Positions 18,311 to 26,727 of a DNA stretch of 64,000 nt are shown here, piece after piece. A program made the position numbers and the translations under genes. Position 1 is the stretch's first letter, and each line of letters opens with the position of its first letter. Origin of the DNA: Hymenobacter jeongseonensis (GTDB taxonomy: Bacteria; Bacteroidota; Bacteroidia; Cytophagales; Hymenobacteraceae); NCBI RefSeq assembly GCF_015694725.1, contig NZ_JADQDQ010000008.1, positions 124,001 through 188,000 of the forward strand, in the 5' to 3' direction. A model generated the notes under the pieces. It had not been told where the DNA came from, ran no database searches, and worked only from the letters and a program-made list of their open reading frames with translations.

Positions 18311-18888
18311 TTATGGGCGGGCAGGGCGCCCAGCTTTTCCAGTTCTTCCCAGACGCGGTGCGTCGGCAGGCCCATAACGGTGAAGTAAGAGCCTTCCAAC
18401 CGGGCAATACCAACCATGCCCAGCCAATCCTGTGCCCCGTAGGCCCCGGCTTTGTCAAACGGCTTGGCCGTGGCGATGTAGTGGTTGATTTCGGCAGGGG
18501 AGAGGCTGCGGAAATGCACCGTGGTCTGGTCGGAAAAAACCACCTCGCGGCCATCACCGCAGCGCAGACACACGGCAGTGAATACGTCGTGGGCCCGGCC
18601 TTGCAAGCGCGTGAGCATGGCGGTGGCCTCCGCCACGTCGGCAGGTTTGTTGAGCACGTCGTCGCCGAGGCAGACGATGGTGTCGGCGGTTAGCACTACT
18701 TCGTCGGATGCCAGGCCGGCGGTATAAGCGGCGGCTTTGTGAGCGGCCAGGTACTCGGCCACTTCGGCGCGCCGCAAGTGGTCCGGGAAGGACTCATCGA
18801 CTTCCAACAACCGGATTTCATAAGGCAGCCCCAGGTCAGTGAGCAACTGGCGCCGGCGCGGGGAATTGGAGGCTAAAATTAATTTCAC
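18307..18888 (-). CDS. maf: Maf family nucleotide pyrophosphatase
   Basis: 193 residues. The Maf signature LILASNSPRRRQLL opens the protein. VVLTADTIVCLGDDVLNKP and YGAQDWLGMVGIARLEGSYFTVMGLP follow, all hallmarks of Maf/YhdE pyrophosphatases that hydrolyse dTTP, UTP or modified nucleotides as a house-cleaning function. The start is GTG, overlapping the stop of the DUF1015 gene by 4 bases, so the three genes 20210-16538 form a tightly coupled operon. Confidence 0.9.
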   Translation of the reverse strand: MKLILASNSPRRRQLLTDLGLPYEIRLLEVDESFPDHLRRAEVAEYLAAHKAAAYTAGLASDEVVLTADTIVCLGDDVLNKPADVAEATAMLTRLQGRAHDVFTAVCLRCGDGREVVFSDQTTVHFRSLSPAEINHYIATAKPFDKAGAYGAQDWLGMVGIARLEGSYFTVMGLPTHRVWEELEKLGALPAHK

Positions 18889-20210
18889 GCAGGTCGGGCT
18901 TGGAATTGATTCGTGAATAGGTTGCCTTCTTCCTCATCGGCAATGCTGCTGAAGAGAAAGCCACCTATCGTTTTGGGGTAGAAAAAGGTCGATTTGGGCG
19001 GCATCACTGCTCCGGAATGGCATACGGCTTCCACTTCGGCCATGCTTACCTCGTTCACGATGAATGCGGCGCGGGCCTCGCCGCGGTCAACCCGCTGCAG
19101 ACACTCCGCAAAATTGCGCACGTAGGCGATGCCCGGCCAAGCGCGCTGAGCATCGGGACCAACAATCCCCAGCACTTTTTCCAGAACAAAAAAATGAAGC
19201 ACGGTCAAATCAAGCTGCTTCACCTCCTCGGTGGTATCCCAATTCAGCAGGGCGTGCGCCTCCGGCCGCAGCCGGATTTTGTAGGCCTGCCCGCCCAGGT
19301 ACACGCCAAAAGCCCACTGCTTGCCCGCAATGATTTCGGGTAAGTCGTTGGCGTCTTCCTTGGGCAGAATGGTGAAGTAGGGCGCTAACCGAGCCAGTAG
19401 CTCAGCGTCGCTCAGGTTGCCCGGTAATTCGAGTAGGAGCCGATGCGTGGCTAGAATGCGCAGGTCATCGGCGGCGGCATTGGTCAGGTACATCAAATGA
19501 TAATTCCAGGGTTCCCGACCGGTGGCGTTGGGGGTGGCCGCCTGCCGGGCGTGCCGGTAGGCCAGAGAGCCTTCGTAGCGGTGGTGACCGTCGGCCAGAA
19601 TCACTTGCCGCGAAGCCAGAATGGCCTGAAAGCTGCGAATGGTGGCGGCGTCCTGAATAACAGCCAGCACGTCGCGGGCGCCTTGGTAGTCTTCCTCGGT
19701 TTCGAGCGTGGGTGAGCGCATGGCTTCGTCCATGTATTGCTCCAATTCAAACTGCTCATCCCGATACAACCCGTGCGTGGCACTGGTTTGAAATTGCGTA
19801 CGGGCCAGCAGCTCGGCCCGGTCATTTACCGAAGCGGGCAAGGTATTCTCGTGCCGAAGCACCACGTTCTCGTCCCAGTCGTAGGCGCGAATGTGGCACA
19901 TGAAGCCCTTGCGGCAGTACTCCCGCGAACTGCCTGGCAGCCGGAAGTATTGGTAGTAGACGTAAAGGCCGGGCAACTCGTCCTGACGCAGTACGCCAGC
20001 CGCTTGCCACTCGCGCAGGCGCGCCAGAGCGGCTGCGGCCGGGTCGTCGGACCGAGGCACCGACAAGTGAATGGAATTGAGCGGGTTTCGATACAGCGCT
20101 TCCCGCTGCTTGGCCGATACCACATCGAAAAGCGGTGAAACGTACGCATCGATGTTGGCACTCAGCGTCGGATTATAGCGCCAGCCACGGAGGGGTTGAA
20201 TTTCAGCCAA
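18885..20210 (-). CDS. DUF1015 family protein
   Basis: 441 residues. The sequence AEIQPLRGWRYNPTLS at the start, the core ILADGHHRYEGSLAYR and the C-terminal MPPKSTFFYPKT are diagnostic of DUF1015 (SerC-like/HTH-associated COG4198) proteins. The molecular function is unknown. The start codon is TTG; no ATG is available before the conserved N-terminus. First gene of the DUF1015-maf-GT operon, 54 bases downstream of pdxH on the same strand. Confidence 0.88.
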   Translation of the reverse strand: MAEIQPLRGWRYNPTLSANIDAYVSPLFDVVSAKQREALYRNPLNSIHLSVPRSDDPAAAALARLREWQAAGVLRQDELPGLYVYYQYFRLPGSSREYCRKGFMCHIRAYDWDENVVLRHENTLPASVNDRAELLARTQFQTSATHGLYRDEQFELEQYMDEAMRSPTLETEEDYQGARDVLAVIQDAATIRSFQAILASRQVILADGHHRYEGSLAYRHARQAATPNATGREPWNYHLMYLTNAAADDLRILATHRLLLELPGNLSDAELLARLAPYFTILPKEDANDLPEIIAGKQWAFGVYLGGQAYKIRLRPEAHALLNWDTTEEVKQLDLTVLHFFVLEKVLGIVGPDAQRAWPGIAYVRNFAECLQRVDRGEARAAFIVNEVSMAEVEAVCHSGAVMPPKSTFFYPKTIGGFLFSSIADEEEGNLFTNQFQARPA

Positions 20211-20264
20211 ACTTGTAAGGATGAAGAATGAATCGAGGATGAATGCAGAAGAGCCGTGCCACTA

Positions 20265-20915
20265 CTAGGGGGCTAAGCGACTGCGCTGCCACGCTGTGCC
20301 TGCCAGCTCGTACACAATGCGGTCGTGCAATCGGCTGGGCCGGCCCTGCCAAAATTCTACCCGGTGTGGGCGCAGGATGTAGCCGCCCCAGTGGGGTGGG
20401 CGGGGGAGTGGGTCCTGGTCGCCAAACTCCTCGGCTAATTGGATTTCCTTGGCTTCCAACTCAGCCCGGCTCGCAATTACCTGGCTTTGGGGGGACGCCC
20501 AGGCCCCAATTTGGCTGCTGCGCGGCCGGCTTTGAAAGTATTCGGTAGATAAGGCTTCCGGCGCTTTCTCAACCCGTCCTTCCACGCGTACCTGGCGCTC
20601 CAGGCCCGGCCAAAAGAAGTTGAGGGCTGCTAACGGCTGATGGGCCAATTCCTGGCCTTTGCGCGATTCGTAGTTGGTGTAAAACAAAAAGCCGCTGTCA
20701 TCGGGCAGCCCTTTGAGCAATACGACGCGCGAGGATGGCTGGCCATCTGCACTCACGGTGCTTAAGGTCAAAGCCGTGGGTTCGTCGAGCTGGGCTGCCA
20801 GGGCCTCGTCCATCCACACGCGAAATTGCTGCACGGCATCGGGCAGCACGTCGGTTTCGGCCAGGGTACGCTGGGTGTAGGTCTTGCGTAAGTCGGCGAG
20901 TTGCGGGTCAATCAT
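20265..20915 (-). CDS. pdxH: Pyridoxamine 5'-phosphate oxidase
   Basis: 216 residues. FMN-binding motifs SRVVLLKGLPDDSGFLFYTNYESRKGQEL and the C-terminal PHWGGYILRPHRVEFWQGRPSRLHDR (PLP-binding Arg/His cluster) are complete. It oxidises pyridoxine or pyridoxamine phosphate to pyridoxal phosphate with O2. Length and both ends match the family. Transcribed divergently from yqgE across a 276-base gap in which I see no other gene. Confidence 0.93.
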   Translation of the reverse strand: MIDPQLADLRKTYTQRTLAETDVLPDAVQQFRVWMDEALAAQLDEPTALTLSTVSADGQPSSRVVLLKGLPDDSGFLFYTNYESRKGQELAHQPLAALNFFWPGLERQVRVEGRVEKAPEALSTEYFQSRPRSSQIGAWASPQSQVIASRAELEAKEIQLAEEFGDQDPLPRPPHWGGYILRPHRVEFWQGRPSRLHDRIVYELAGTAWQRSRLAP

Positions 20916-21191
20916 GTGACGGGTTGGATGAGTTGGTCATCAAAAAAGCGGCAATTGAGTGCCGGAACACGGAGTAAATATGAGTTCCGTTGGTAAATGC
21001 CAAAATTCTGTTTGGGGAAAGACTCAACAAGCAGCGGGGGTATGCGCTTGTTTAGATGGGCAGCGCGTCTTCTGAGGCGCAAGTTACTAACAACTGGCAG
21101 GCGGCTCGGCGATGTAATGGGTCCGCCTTTGCCCGATAATTCGTCGTATACCAGCTGTTGCTCTGTCGCAATTCCCTGCTAGCTGAACCTT

Positions 21192-21749
21192 ATGCGCCCC
21201 GGTACTCTCCTTATCTCGCAACCCTTCCTCGGCGACCCCAACTTCGAGCGCAGCGTTATTATTCTGTGCCGCGACGAGCCGGAGGAAGGATCTTTTGGCT
21301 TGGTACTCAACCGCCTTACCTCGCTCACGCTCGGTGATGTGCTGGAGTTGCCGCCTCTGGTTGCTGTCGCTGCTGCCGCGCTGCCCATTTACGTGGGCGG
21401 GCCGGTTGAGCCCGATACCCTGCATTACCTGCACCGCCGGGCCGACTTGCCGGGAGCCTCGGACTTGGGGCAGGAGGTGTACTGGGGCGGTGACTTTGAA
21501 CTCCTGCTGGGCCTCATCGGTACCGGCGCGGTAGACGCCAGTAGCGTGCGGCTTTTTGCCGGTTATTCGGGTTGGTCAGCGGGTCAATTAGCGGGCGAAA
21601 TACAGGGGCAGAGTTGGATACGGCACCCGGCAAGCGCTGGGAAAGTGTTTACTTTGGCATCTGATGCCTTTTGGCGGGATATTCTGCGGGAGAAAGGCGG
21701 TCGATTTAAAGTGCTGGCCAATTATCCGGTAGACCCTCGCTTGAATTGA
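21192..21749 (+). CDS. YqgE/AlgH family protein
   Basis: 185 residues. LISQPFLGDPNFERSVIILC at the N-terminus, then GSFGLVLNRLTSLTLGDVL, YVGGPVEP and LFAGYSGWSAGQLAGEI are the YqgE/AlgH signatures. The family is widespread, cytoplasmic and of unclear function; alginate regulation in Pseudomonas is the historical name only. ATG start follows the 276-base divergent region shared with pdxH. Confidence 0.9.
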   Translation: MRPGTLLISQPFLGDPNFERSVIILCRDEPEEGSFGLVLNRLTSLTLGDVLELPPLVAVAAAALPIYVGGPVEPDTLHYLHRRADLPGASDLGQEVYWGGDFELLLGLIGTGAVDASSVRLFAGYSGWSAGQLAGEIQGQSWIRHPASAGKVFTLASDAFWRDILREKGGRFKVLANYPVDPRLN

Positions 21750-21764
21750 ACGGGCTCCGGCTCG

Positions 21765-21772
21765 TAAATTTG
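21765..21772 (+). promoter_or_regulatory. Putative -7 promoter element of DUF349 gene
   Basis: TAAATTTG matches the Bacteroidota primary-sigma -7 consensus TAnnTTTG and lies 67 bases before the DUF349 ATG. A GGCCC/GGGCC hairpin (21805-21822) would sit in the 5' leader. No confident -33 element was identified. Confidence 0.4.
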
Positions 21773-21839
21773 TTTTATTCTTACTTTTTTTTGCTCTCTC
21801 CTCTGGCCCAATTGGTAGGGCCGGCTTTTACGAAGATTT

Positions 21840-24281
21840 ATGGCTGCTGAAGAAAACCCCACTGCTCCGCTCTCGGGCGATTCCGACCCATCTGCGGAAG
21901 ACCGGATGACTATCCTGCAACGGCGTCTCGCCGAAATTCAAGGCGCCCCTGCATCGACTGATTCGGCGGAACCCGCCGCACTAGCAGAACCGGGACAAGT
22001 TGAATTGCCCGCTCAGGGTACCCCTGAATTGCCCGCTGCCGAGCCCCTTGGAGCGGGGACTGCCGAGCCTTTGGCTGCCGCAGCAGCGGGTGCCATTGCG
22101 CCAGAGCCCGGCACGCCGGAGGCCACGGCTGCCATCGAAACCTCGCACCACGTAGCGCATCCCGTTACGGTGGAAGGCCATGAAGTATCGGCTCCGCAAG
22201 CCCGGGCGTTGGCTCACTACAGCGATGCTGCGCCGGCTGCTGAGGAAACGGTGACTCCCAATCCCGAAGCATTGCCCGCCGACGAGCACATCGCCACGGC
22301 CCACCCGGCGCCCATTGCCGACCCTGAAACCCTGAGTGGTTCCGGTGGGCACGGAGCTACCGTGGAAGACCAAGCACCCGAACTACCCACCGCCCATATT
22401 AGCACTGCCGAGGAAATAGAAACGGCCTCGGAAGTTCTAGCAACGCTGCCCACTTCGGAAGAAACCCCTTTGGATGCTACGCCCGCCGTGGAAGGAGAAG
22501 ACGTTGCCGAGACGCATGACGATGAAACTTACGTTCCTGAAACCGAAATTCCTGATTTCACTTCCCTCGACCTGCCCGCGCAAGCAGCCTATCTGGTAAA
22601 CCTGTTGCGTCGTCCCGATGCGACCCGCAACCGCAAGCAAATTCAGGACCTGACGCGTCAGTACGAAGCCAATGTGGGCTTGGCCCGGAGCGCTGCGCGC
22701 CAAAAGTTTGCCGAAGGCGGCGAGGGCGCGGAAGCCTTTGCTTTTCAGCAGCCCGAAGGCCAGCAGGAATTGAATAAGGCCTTGCAGGAGTTCCGCGAGA
22801 ACCGGGCCAAGGACGCCAAAGCGGAAGACGCCAGCCGCGGCGACAACCTCATCAAGAAAAAGCAGCTGCTCGACCAGCTGCGGGTGCTGGTTGAGGCCGC
22901 AGAAACCAAGGACAGCTCGGCCAAGCTGAAGGCGCTGCAAGCGGAATGGAAAGCCACCGGCGCCGTGCCCCAAACCGATAGCCAGGCCATTTGGGATACG
23001 TACCACGGGCTGTTAGATATCTATTACAGCAAACAGGGCCGCTTCCTAGAGATGAAGGACCTGGACCGCCGGCGCAACCTGGAGGCCAAAGAAGGGCTGA
23101 TAAAGCGGGCAGAAGCCTTGGCACAAGTGCCGGGCATCAACAAGGCGCTCGACGAGCTAACCAAGCTGCACGAAGAGTGGAAGCACATCGGGCCCGTACC
23201 CAATGACCAGCGCGAACCGTTGTGGCAGCGCTTTATTGCCGCGTCTGATGTGCTGCACCAGCGCCGCAAAGAGTTCGTGGACCAGCGTTCCACGCAGGAA
23301 AAGGCCAACTTGCTGGTGAAGCAAGCTTTGCTGGAGCGGGTGTTGCCTTTTGCCGCGTTCGATTCGGACCGCGTTAACCTGTGGCGCTCCAAAACGGATG
23401 AGCTCCAGGAAATTAAAGCGGAGTGGGAAGCGGCCGGCCTCGTGCCCCGCGCCCAGGCCGATGCGCTGAACAAGCAATACTGGGCGGCCTATAAAGCTTT
23501 CTTTAACCGGAAAAACGACTTCTTTAAGTCCCTCGATAACGAGAAGTCGGCCAATGTTAGGGCCAAAGTTGCACTCATCGAGCAGGCCGAAGAAGCCGCT
23601 AACAACCCCGATGGTGACGCAGCTCGCCAGGTTGTTATTCGGGTGCAGAAGGAGTGGAAGGACGTGGGCCGCGTGCCCGATAAGCTGGCCGACAAGCTTT
23701 GGCACCGTTTCCGGGCGGCTTGCGATGCCGTATTTGAGCGTCCTAAGCACGAGGCCCGTCAGCGTGATGAGAAAGTGCAGCAGTCTTCGGTGGAGCAAAC
23801 CGCGCACCTCGACAAAATTGCGGAGCAGGTAAACGCGCTTTCCGCTGATAACCCCGGTTCGCTGGAAGGCTTCCGGGAATTGCTGGCCGGTTGGGTGACC
23901 GAATTTGACCCTACCGACGAAGAACCCGGCCGTGGCACTGCGGACCGCAGCGAAGAGCAGCTGTTAGCCCACTTGGGCAAATACCTTGACCACGTGCCCG
24001 GTTTGAGCTATGCTGACCGTGCCGATTTATTGTTTCAAGTGGAGGTTGGGCGTTTGAAAGCCCGTCCGCAGGCCCAGCAGCAGCTCACGCGCAAGGAGAT
24101 GGCGTTGCGCAAGGAAATTAATGAGTTGGAGAATGACCACTCGACTTTGCAGACTAACCTTGCCTTTTTTGCTCGTTCGAAAAATGCGGCTCAGCTCCGT
24201 CAGGAATACGAAGGGCGCATTGCCGAAGGTCAAAAGCGCATTGAAGCCTTGAAAAAGCAGTTGAAAATGATTCGGAGCTAA
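21840..24281 (+). CDS. DUF349 repeat protein
   Basis: 813 residues. Residues 1-235 are low-complexity and rich in A, E, P and T, probably disordered. From about 250 onward come at least four DUF349 repeats, each with a core such as LKALQAEWKATGAVP, LTKLHEEWKHIGPVPNDQRE, EIKAEWEAAGLVPRAQAD or VQKEWKDVGRVPDKLADKLW. The C-terminus is a coiled coil (about 740-813). DUF349 proteins are cytoplasmic helical-repeat proteins of unknown biochemical role, conserved in Bacteroidota. No signal peptide. Followed by a clear terminator. Confidence 0.88.
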   Translation: MAAEENPTAPLSGDSDPSAEDRMTILQRRLAEIQGAPASTDSAEPAALAEPGQVELPAQGTPELPAAEPLGAGTAEPLAAAAAGAIAPEPGTPEATAAIETSHHVAHPVTVEGHEVSAPQARALAHYSDAAPAAEETVTPNPEALPADEHIATAHPAPIADPETLSGSGGHGATVEDQAPELPTAHISTAEEIETASEVLATLPTSEETPLDATPAVEGEDVAETHDDETYVPETEIPDFTSLDLPAQAAYLVNLLRRPDATRNRKQIQDLTRQYEANVGLARSAARQKFAEGGEGAEAFAFQQPEGQQELNKALQEFRENRAKDAKAEDASRGDNLIKKKQLLDQLRVLVEAAETKDSSAKLKALQAEWKATGAVPQTDSQAIWDTYHGLLDIYYSKQGRFLEMKDLDRRRNLEAKEGLIKRAEALAQVPGINKALDELTKLHEEWKHIGPVPNDQREPLWQRFIAASDVLHQRRKEFVDQRSTQEKANLLVKQALLERVLPFAAFDSDRVNLWRSKTDELQEIKAEWEAAGLVPRAQADALNKQYWAAYKAFFNRKNDFFKSLDNEKSANVRAKVALIEQAEEAANNPDGDAARQVVIRVQKEWKDVGRVPDKLADKLWHRFRAACDAVFERPKHEARQRDEKVQQSSVEQTAHLDKIAEQVNALSADNPGSLEGFRELLAGWVTEFDPTDEEPGRGTADRSEEQLLAHLGKYLDHVPGLSYADRADLLFQVEVGRLKARPQAQQQLTRKEMALRKEINELENDHSTLQTNLAFFARSKNAAQLRQEYEGRIAEGQKRIEALKKQLKMIRS

Positions 24282-24319
24282 CATTGCTTCAGAATCAAGC
24301 GCTTATCCATTGTAAAAAG

Positions 24320-24348
24320 GCCCGGCACTGATATTGTCGGGCTTTTTT
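24320..24348 (+). terminator. Rho-independent terminator after DUF349 gene
   Basis: An 8-bp stem (24320-24327 with 24335-24342, one G-T pair) and 7-base loop are followed by six Ts. It lies 38 bases after the DUF349 stop and separates it from the tRNA promoter. Confidence 0.8.
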
Positions 24349-24393
24349 GTGATTTTAATAGCAATTGGAGCTGGCAAAAACGGTTTGCCTGCG

Positions 24394-24401
24394 TACTTTT
24401 G
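24394..24401 (+). promoter_or_regulatory. Putative -7 promoter element of tRNA-Thr
   Basis: TACTTTTG matches TAnnTTTG and ends 12 bases before the first base of the mature tRNA, a typical distance for a tRNA gene promoter. Confidence 0.5.
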
Positions 24402-24413
24402 TGCCACCTCAAC

Positions 24414-24486
<73 letters not shown>

Positions 24487-24495
24487 CAATGTGTG

Positions 24496-24553
24496 AAACA
24501 GACCCCAAAAGTCGCAGTTCCGGTTACGGTGGCGATTTCTGGGGTCTGTTTTG
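24496..24553 (+). terminator. Hairpin terminator after tRNA-Thr
   Basis: AAACAGACCCC (24496-24506) pairs with GGGGTCTGTTT (24541-24551), enclosing a loop that itself has GTCGC/GCGAT complementarity; T-rich sequence follows. It would terminate the tRNA transcript and lies immediately before the EamA gene. Confidence 0.65.
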
Positions 24554-24568
24554 TTTATCCCCGTTTCT

Positions 24569-25435
24569 ATGAGCAAACTTCGGTTGGATGCCTTGCCGCC
24601 CGTTCCTTCGGTGTTGTTAGCCTCTCTGAGTGTGCAGGCTGGAGCAGCCATGGCCAAGGGGTTATTCCCGGCCGTGGGGCCATCGGGAGCTGCCGGCCTG
24701 CGGATTGGACTCTCGGCCTTGATGTTGCTGGCGGTATTCCGGCCGTCGCTCGGGAAGCTGACCAGTACCCAATGGCGGGCCATCATTCCGTATGGAGTTG
24801 TGCTGGGGGCCATGAATTTGTTCTTTTACCTGGCATTGGCGCGAATTCCGCTAGGCTTATGTGTCACGCTGGAGTTTATGGGGCCTTTATTGCTCGCGGT
24901 CAGCAGCTCGCGCCGGGTATTGGATTTTGTGTGGGTGTTGCTGGCCGCCGCGGGCATTGCCTTGATAGCGCCGTGGAATGGCAACGGGTTGGATTTGCTG
25001 GGCGCTTTGTTTGCATTGGTCGCGGGCACCTGCTGGGCCGCGTATATTGTGCTGGGTGGCCGGGTTTCGCAGGTGCTGCCCGGAACTGCAGCCGTCGCAA
25101 CGGGAATGATATTTGCTGCCCTCACCGTATTGCCGGTCACCTTTGCCGGAGGAGGGCTGTTCAACCTAACCCCGACATTGCTGGCATCGGGTTTGGCTCT
25201 GGCTTTGCTGTCGAGCGCCATTCCATTCACCTTGGAAATGAACGCGCTTCGGAAGCTCCCCGGTCGCACGTTCAGTGTGCTCATGAGCCTGGGGCCGGCC
25301 ATGGCGGCATTGTGTGGACTGGTTTTCCTGCACGAGCACCTCTCTTTTACCCAGTGGCTGGCGGTTGCTTTGGTAGTTATTGCCAGTGGAGGCGCAACGC
25401 TGACCGCAAAGAAGCCAATTCCTGCTGTTGAGTAA
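24569..25435 (+). CDS. EamA family transporter (RhtA-like)
   Basis: 288 residues with ten hydrophobic segments in two EamA repeats. Motifs such as PSGAAGLRIGLSALMLLAVF, IPLGLCVTLEFMGPLLLA and IPFTLEMNALRKLPGRTFS match the RhtA/YdeD exporters of threonine, homoserine or other metabolites. The ATG giving MSKLRLDAL was chosen; a TTG six codons upstream overlaps the tRNA terminator stem. Substrate not assignable. Confidence 0.85.
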   Translation: MSKLRLDALPPVPSVLLASLSVQAGAAMAKGLFPAVGPSGAAGLRIGLSALMLLAVFRPSLGKLTSTQWRAIIPYGVVLGAMNLFFYLALARIPLGLCVTLEFMGPLLLAVSSSRRVLDFVWVLLAAAGIALIAPWNGNGLDLLGALFALVAGTCWAAYIVLGGRVSQVLPGTAAVATGMIFAALTVLPVTFAGGGLFNLTPTLLASGLALALLSSAIPFTLEMNALRKLPGRTFSVLMSLGPAMAALCGLVFLHEHLSFTQWLAVALVVIASGGATLTAKKPIPAVE

Positions 25436-25557
25436 TTAGTATTCACTGATGCGTTGGCGGGATATAGTTTTGGCAGTTAGCATTCGCACCGTCTGCCAGC
25501 GCAACGATGACGGCTTTGTGAGCTGTCACTTTAATCTTATTACAACAATTTCTTACT

Positions 25558-26205
25558 ATGGATTTAATACCAGCCACTGCTCTCTTTATCGAGCAAAAGT
25601 TTGCCGATGAAGGTAGTGGGCACGATTGGGCACACATCCGTCGCGTGTGGCTTATGGCCCGCCGCCTTGCCATCGCTTCCCCCGATGCCAACCCGCTGGT
25701 GACAGAGTTGGCAGCCCTGCTGCATGACATTGCGGATTGGAAGTTTCACGACGGCGACTACGAAGCCGGCCCCCGTGCCGCTCGCGAATGGCTACGTACC
25801 CAAGCGGCGCCTGAAGATGTGATTGCCCGGGTCGAAACCGTTATTCGGGAGGTGTCCTTCAAAGGAGTGGGAGTGGCTACGCCAGTTTCCTCCATTGAGG
25901 CGGCTTTGGTGCAGGATGCCGACCGGTTGGATGCCATAGGCGCCATCGGCATAGCCAGGGCCTTTGCCTATGGCGGCCACAAGGGCCGCGCACTGCACGA
26001 CCCGGCGGTGGCACCAGTTCTTCACGATTCATTTGCCAGCTACCAAAAGAATACGGCACCTACCCTCAACCACTTTTACGAGAAGCTCCTGCACCTCAAA
26101 GACCGGCTCAATACAGATGCTGCGCGGGCAGTAGCCCTTAAACGGCACCGGTATATGGAAGAATTCGTCGCTCAGTTCCTGGCCGAATGGGATGGAGAGG
26201 ATTAG
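25558..26205 (+). CDS. HD-domain phosphohydrolase (YpgQ/YedJ-like)
   Basis: 215 residues. The HD metal-binding set is complete: GHDWAHIRRVW (first His), LLHDIADWKF (HD pair) and VQDADRLDAIGAIGIARAF (last Asp), as in small HD hydrolases such as YpgQ and YedJ, some of which are nucleotide pyrophosphatases. Cytoplasmic. It is preceded by a 122-base gap with no gene and followed by a promoter for the small lipoprotein. Confidence 0.87.
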   Translation: MDLIPATALFIEQKFADEGSGHDWAHIRRVWLMARRLAIASPDANPLVTELAALLHDIADWKFHDGDYEAGPRAAREWLRTQAAPEDVIARVETVIREVSFKGVGVATPVSSIEAALVQDADRLDAIGAIGIARAFAYGGHKGRALHDPAVAPVLHDSFASYQKNTAPTLNHFYEKLLHLKDRLNTDAARAVALKRHRYMEEFVAQFLAEWDGED

Positions 26206-26244
26206 AGCTGGCAAAGTAGAATCTAACGGCGGTGAGGCTTTTGT

Positions 26245-26252
26245 TACCTTTG
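26245..26252 (+). promoter_or_regulatory. Putative -7 element; nearly leaderless small lipoprotein gene
   Basis: TACCTTTG matches TAnnTTTG exactly and ends 4 bases before the ATG at 26257, so transcription would start at or within a few bases of the start codon. Confidence 0.5.
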
Positions 26253-26256
26253 CGCC

Positions 26257-26487
26257 ATGAAAATGCTCCTCCGTTTGGCTCCTGTCTTGTTGCTATTCAT
26301 TGCATCAAGCTGTCGTACGTGCCCCATCGAAACCTGCCACGTGCGTAAAGTGCATTTGCACAGTGGCAATAAATACCGAGGCCAGCCCTGGTTCAAAAAG
26401 CAGAATCCTGCTATCGGCGAAAAAATAAAAACTCATAACCCTAAGTCTGGTACGCACGGCAACGACAAGAGCAAGCCCTTAGATTAG
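26257..26487 (+). CDS. Small putative lipoprotein (76 aa)
   Basis: A lipoprotein signal peptide is visible: MKMLLRLAPVLLLFIASSC with lipid-modified Cys at residue 19. The mature part is short, basic and contains two more Cys (CRTCPIETCH), giving a CxxCxxxxC pattern, and ends in a Lys/Asn-rich tail. No family recognised. The promoter immediately upstream and terminator at 26608 support a real, monocistronic gene. Confidence 0.65.
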   Translation: MKMLLRLAPVLLLFIASSCRTCPIETCHVRKVHLHSGNKYRGQPWFKKQNPAIGEKIKTHNPKSGTHGNDKSKPLD

Positions 26488-26607
26488 ATTTAATGAGCGG
26501 CTGCGGGTTTCGGTGGCGGCAATAGGCACAACGAGTAGCTAAAGCCAGTTGGCCTTTATTGCATAAATTCTAATAGCAAATGGCGTTAGCCTAAAAGCGC
26601 TATAAAT

Positions 26608-26640
26608 GGCCGCTGCGCTTGCCGTTGCGGCCTTTTTGTT
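26608..26640 (+). terminator. Rho-independent terminator upstream of gyrA
   Basis: GGCCGC (26608-26613) pairs with GCGGCC (26627-26632), followed by TTTTTGTT. It would terminate the small lipoprotein transcript; the gyrA promoter element starts 2 bases later. Confidence 0.7.
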
Positions 26641-26641
26641 G

Positions 26642-26649
26642 TATCTTCG
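26642..26649 (+). promoter_or_regulatory. Putative -7 promoter element of gyrA
   Basis: TATCTTCG, a common variant of TAnnTTTG, sits 78 bases before the gyrA ATG, giving a 5' leader of about 70 bases with no obvious open frame. Confidence 0.45.
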
Positions 26650-26727
26650 CACGCATATAAAGAACCATTCACCCTGCGGCTAAAAGGGCCCTAATTTGGC
26701 CTTTTAAAGCTGCCAATCAACCCCCCA

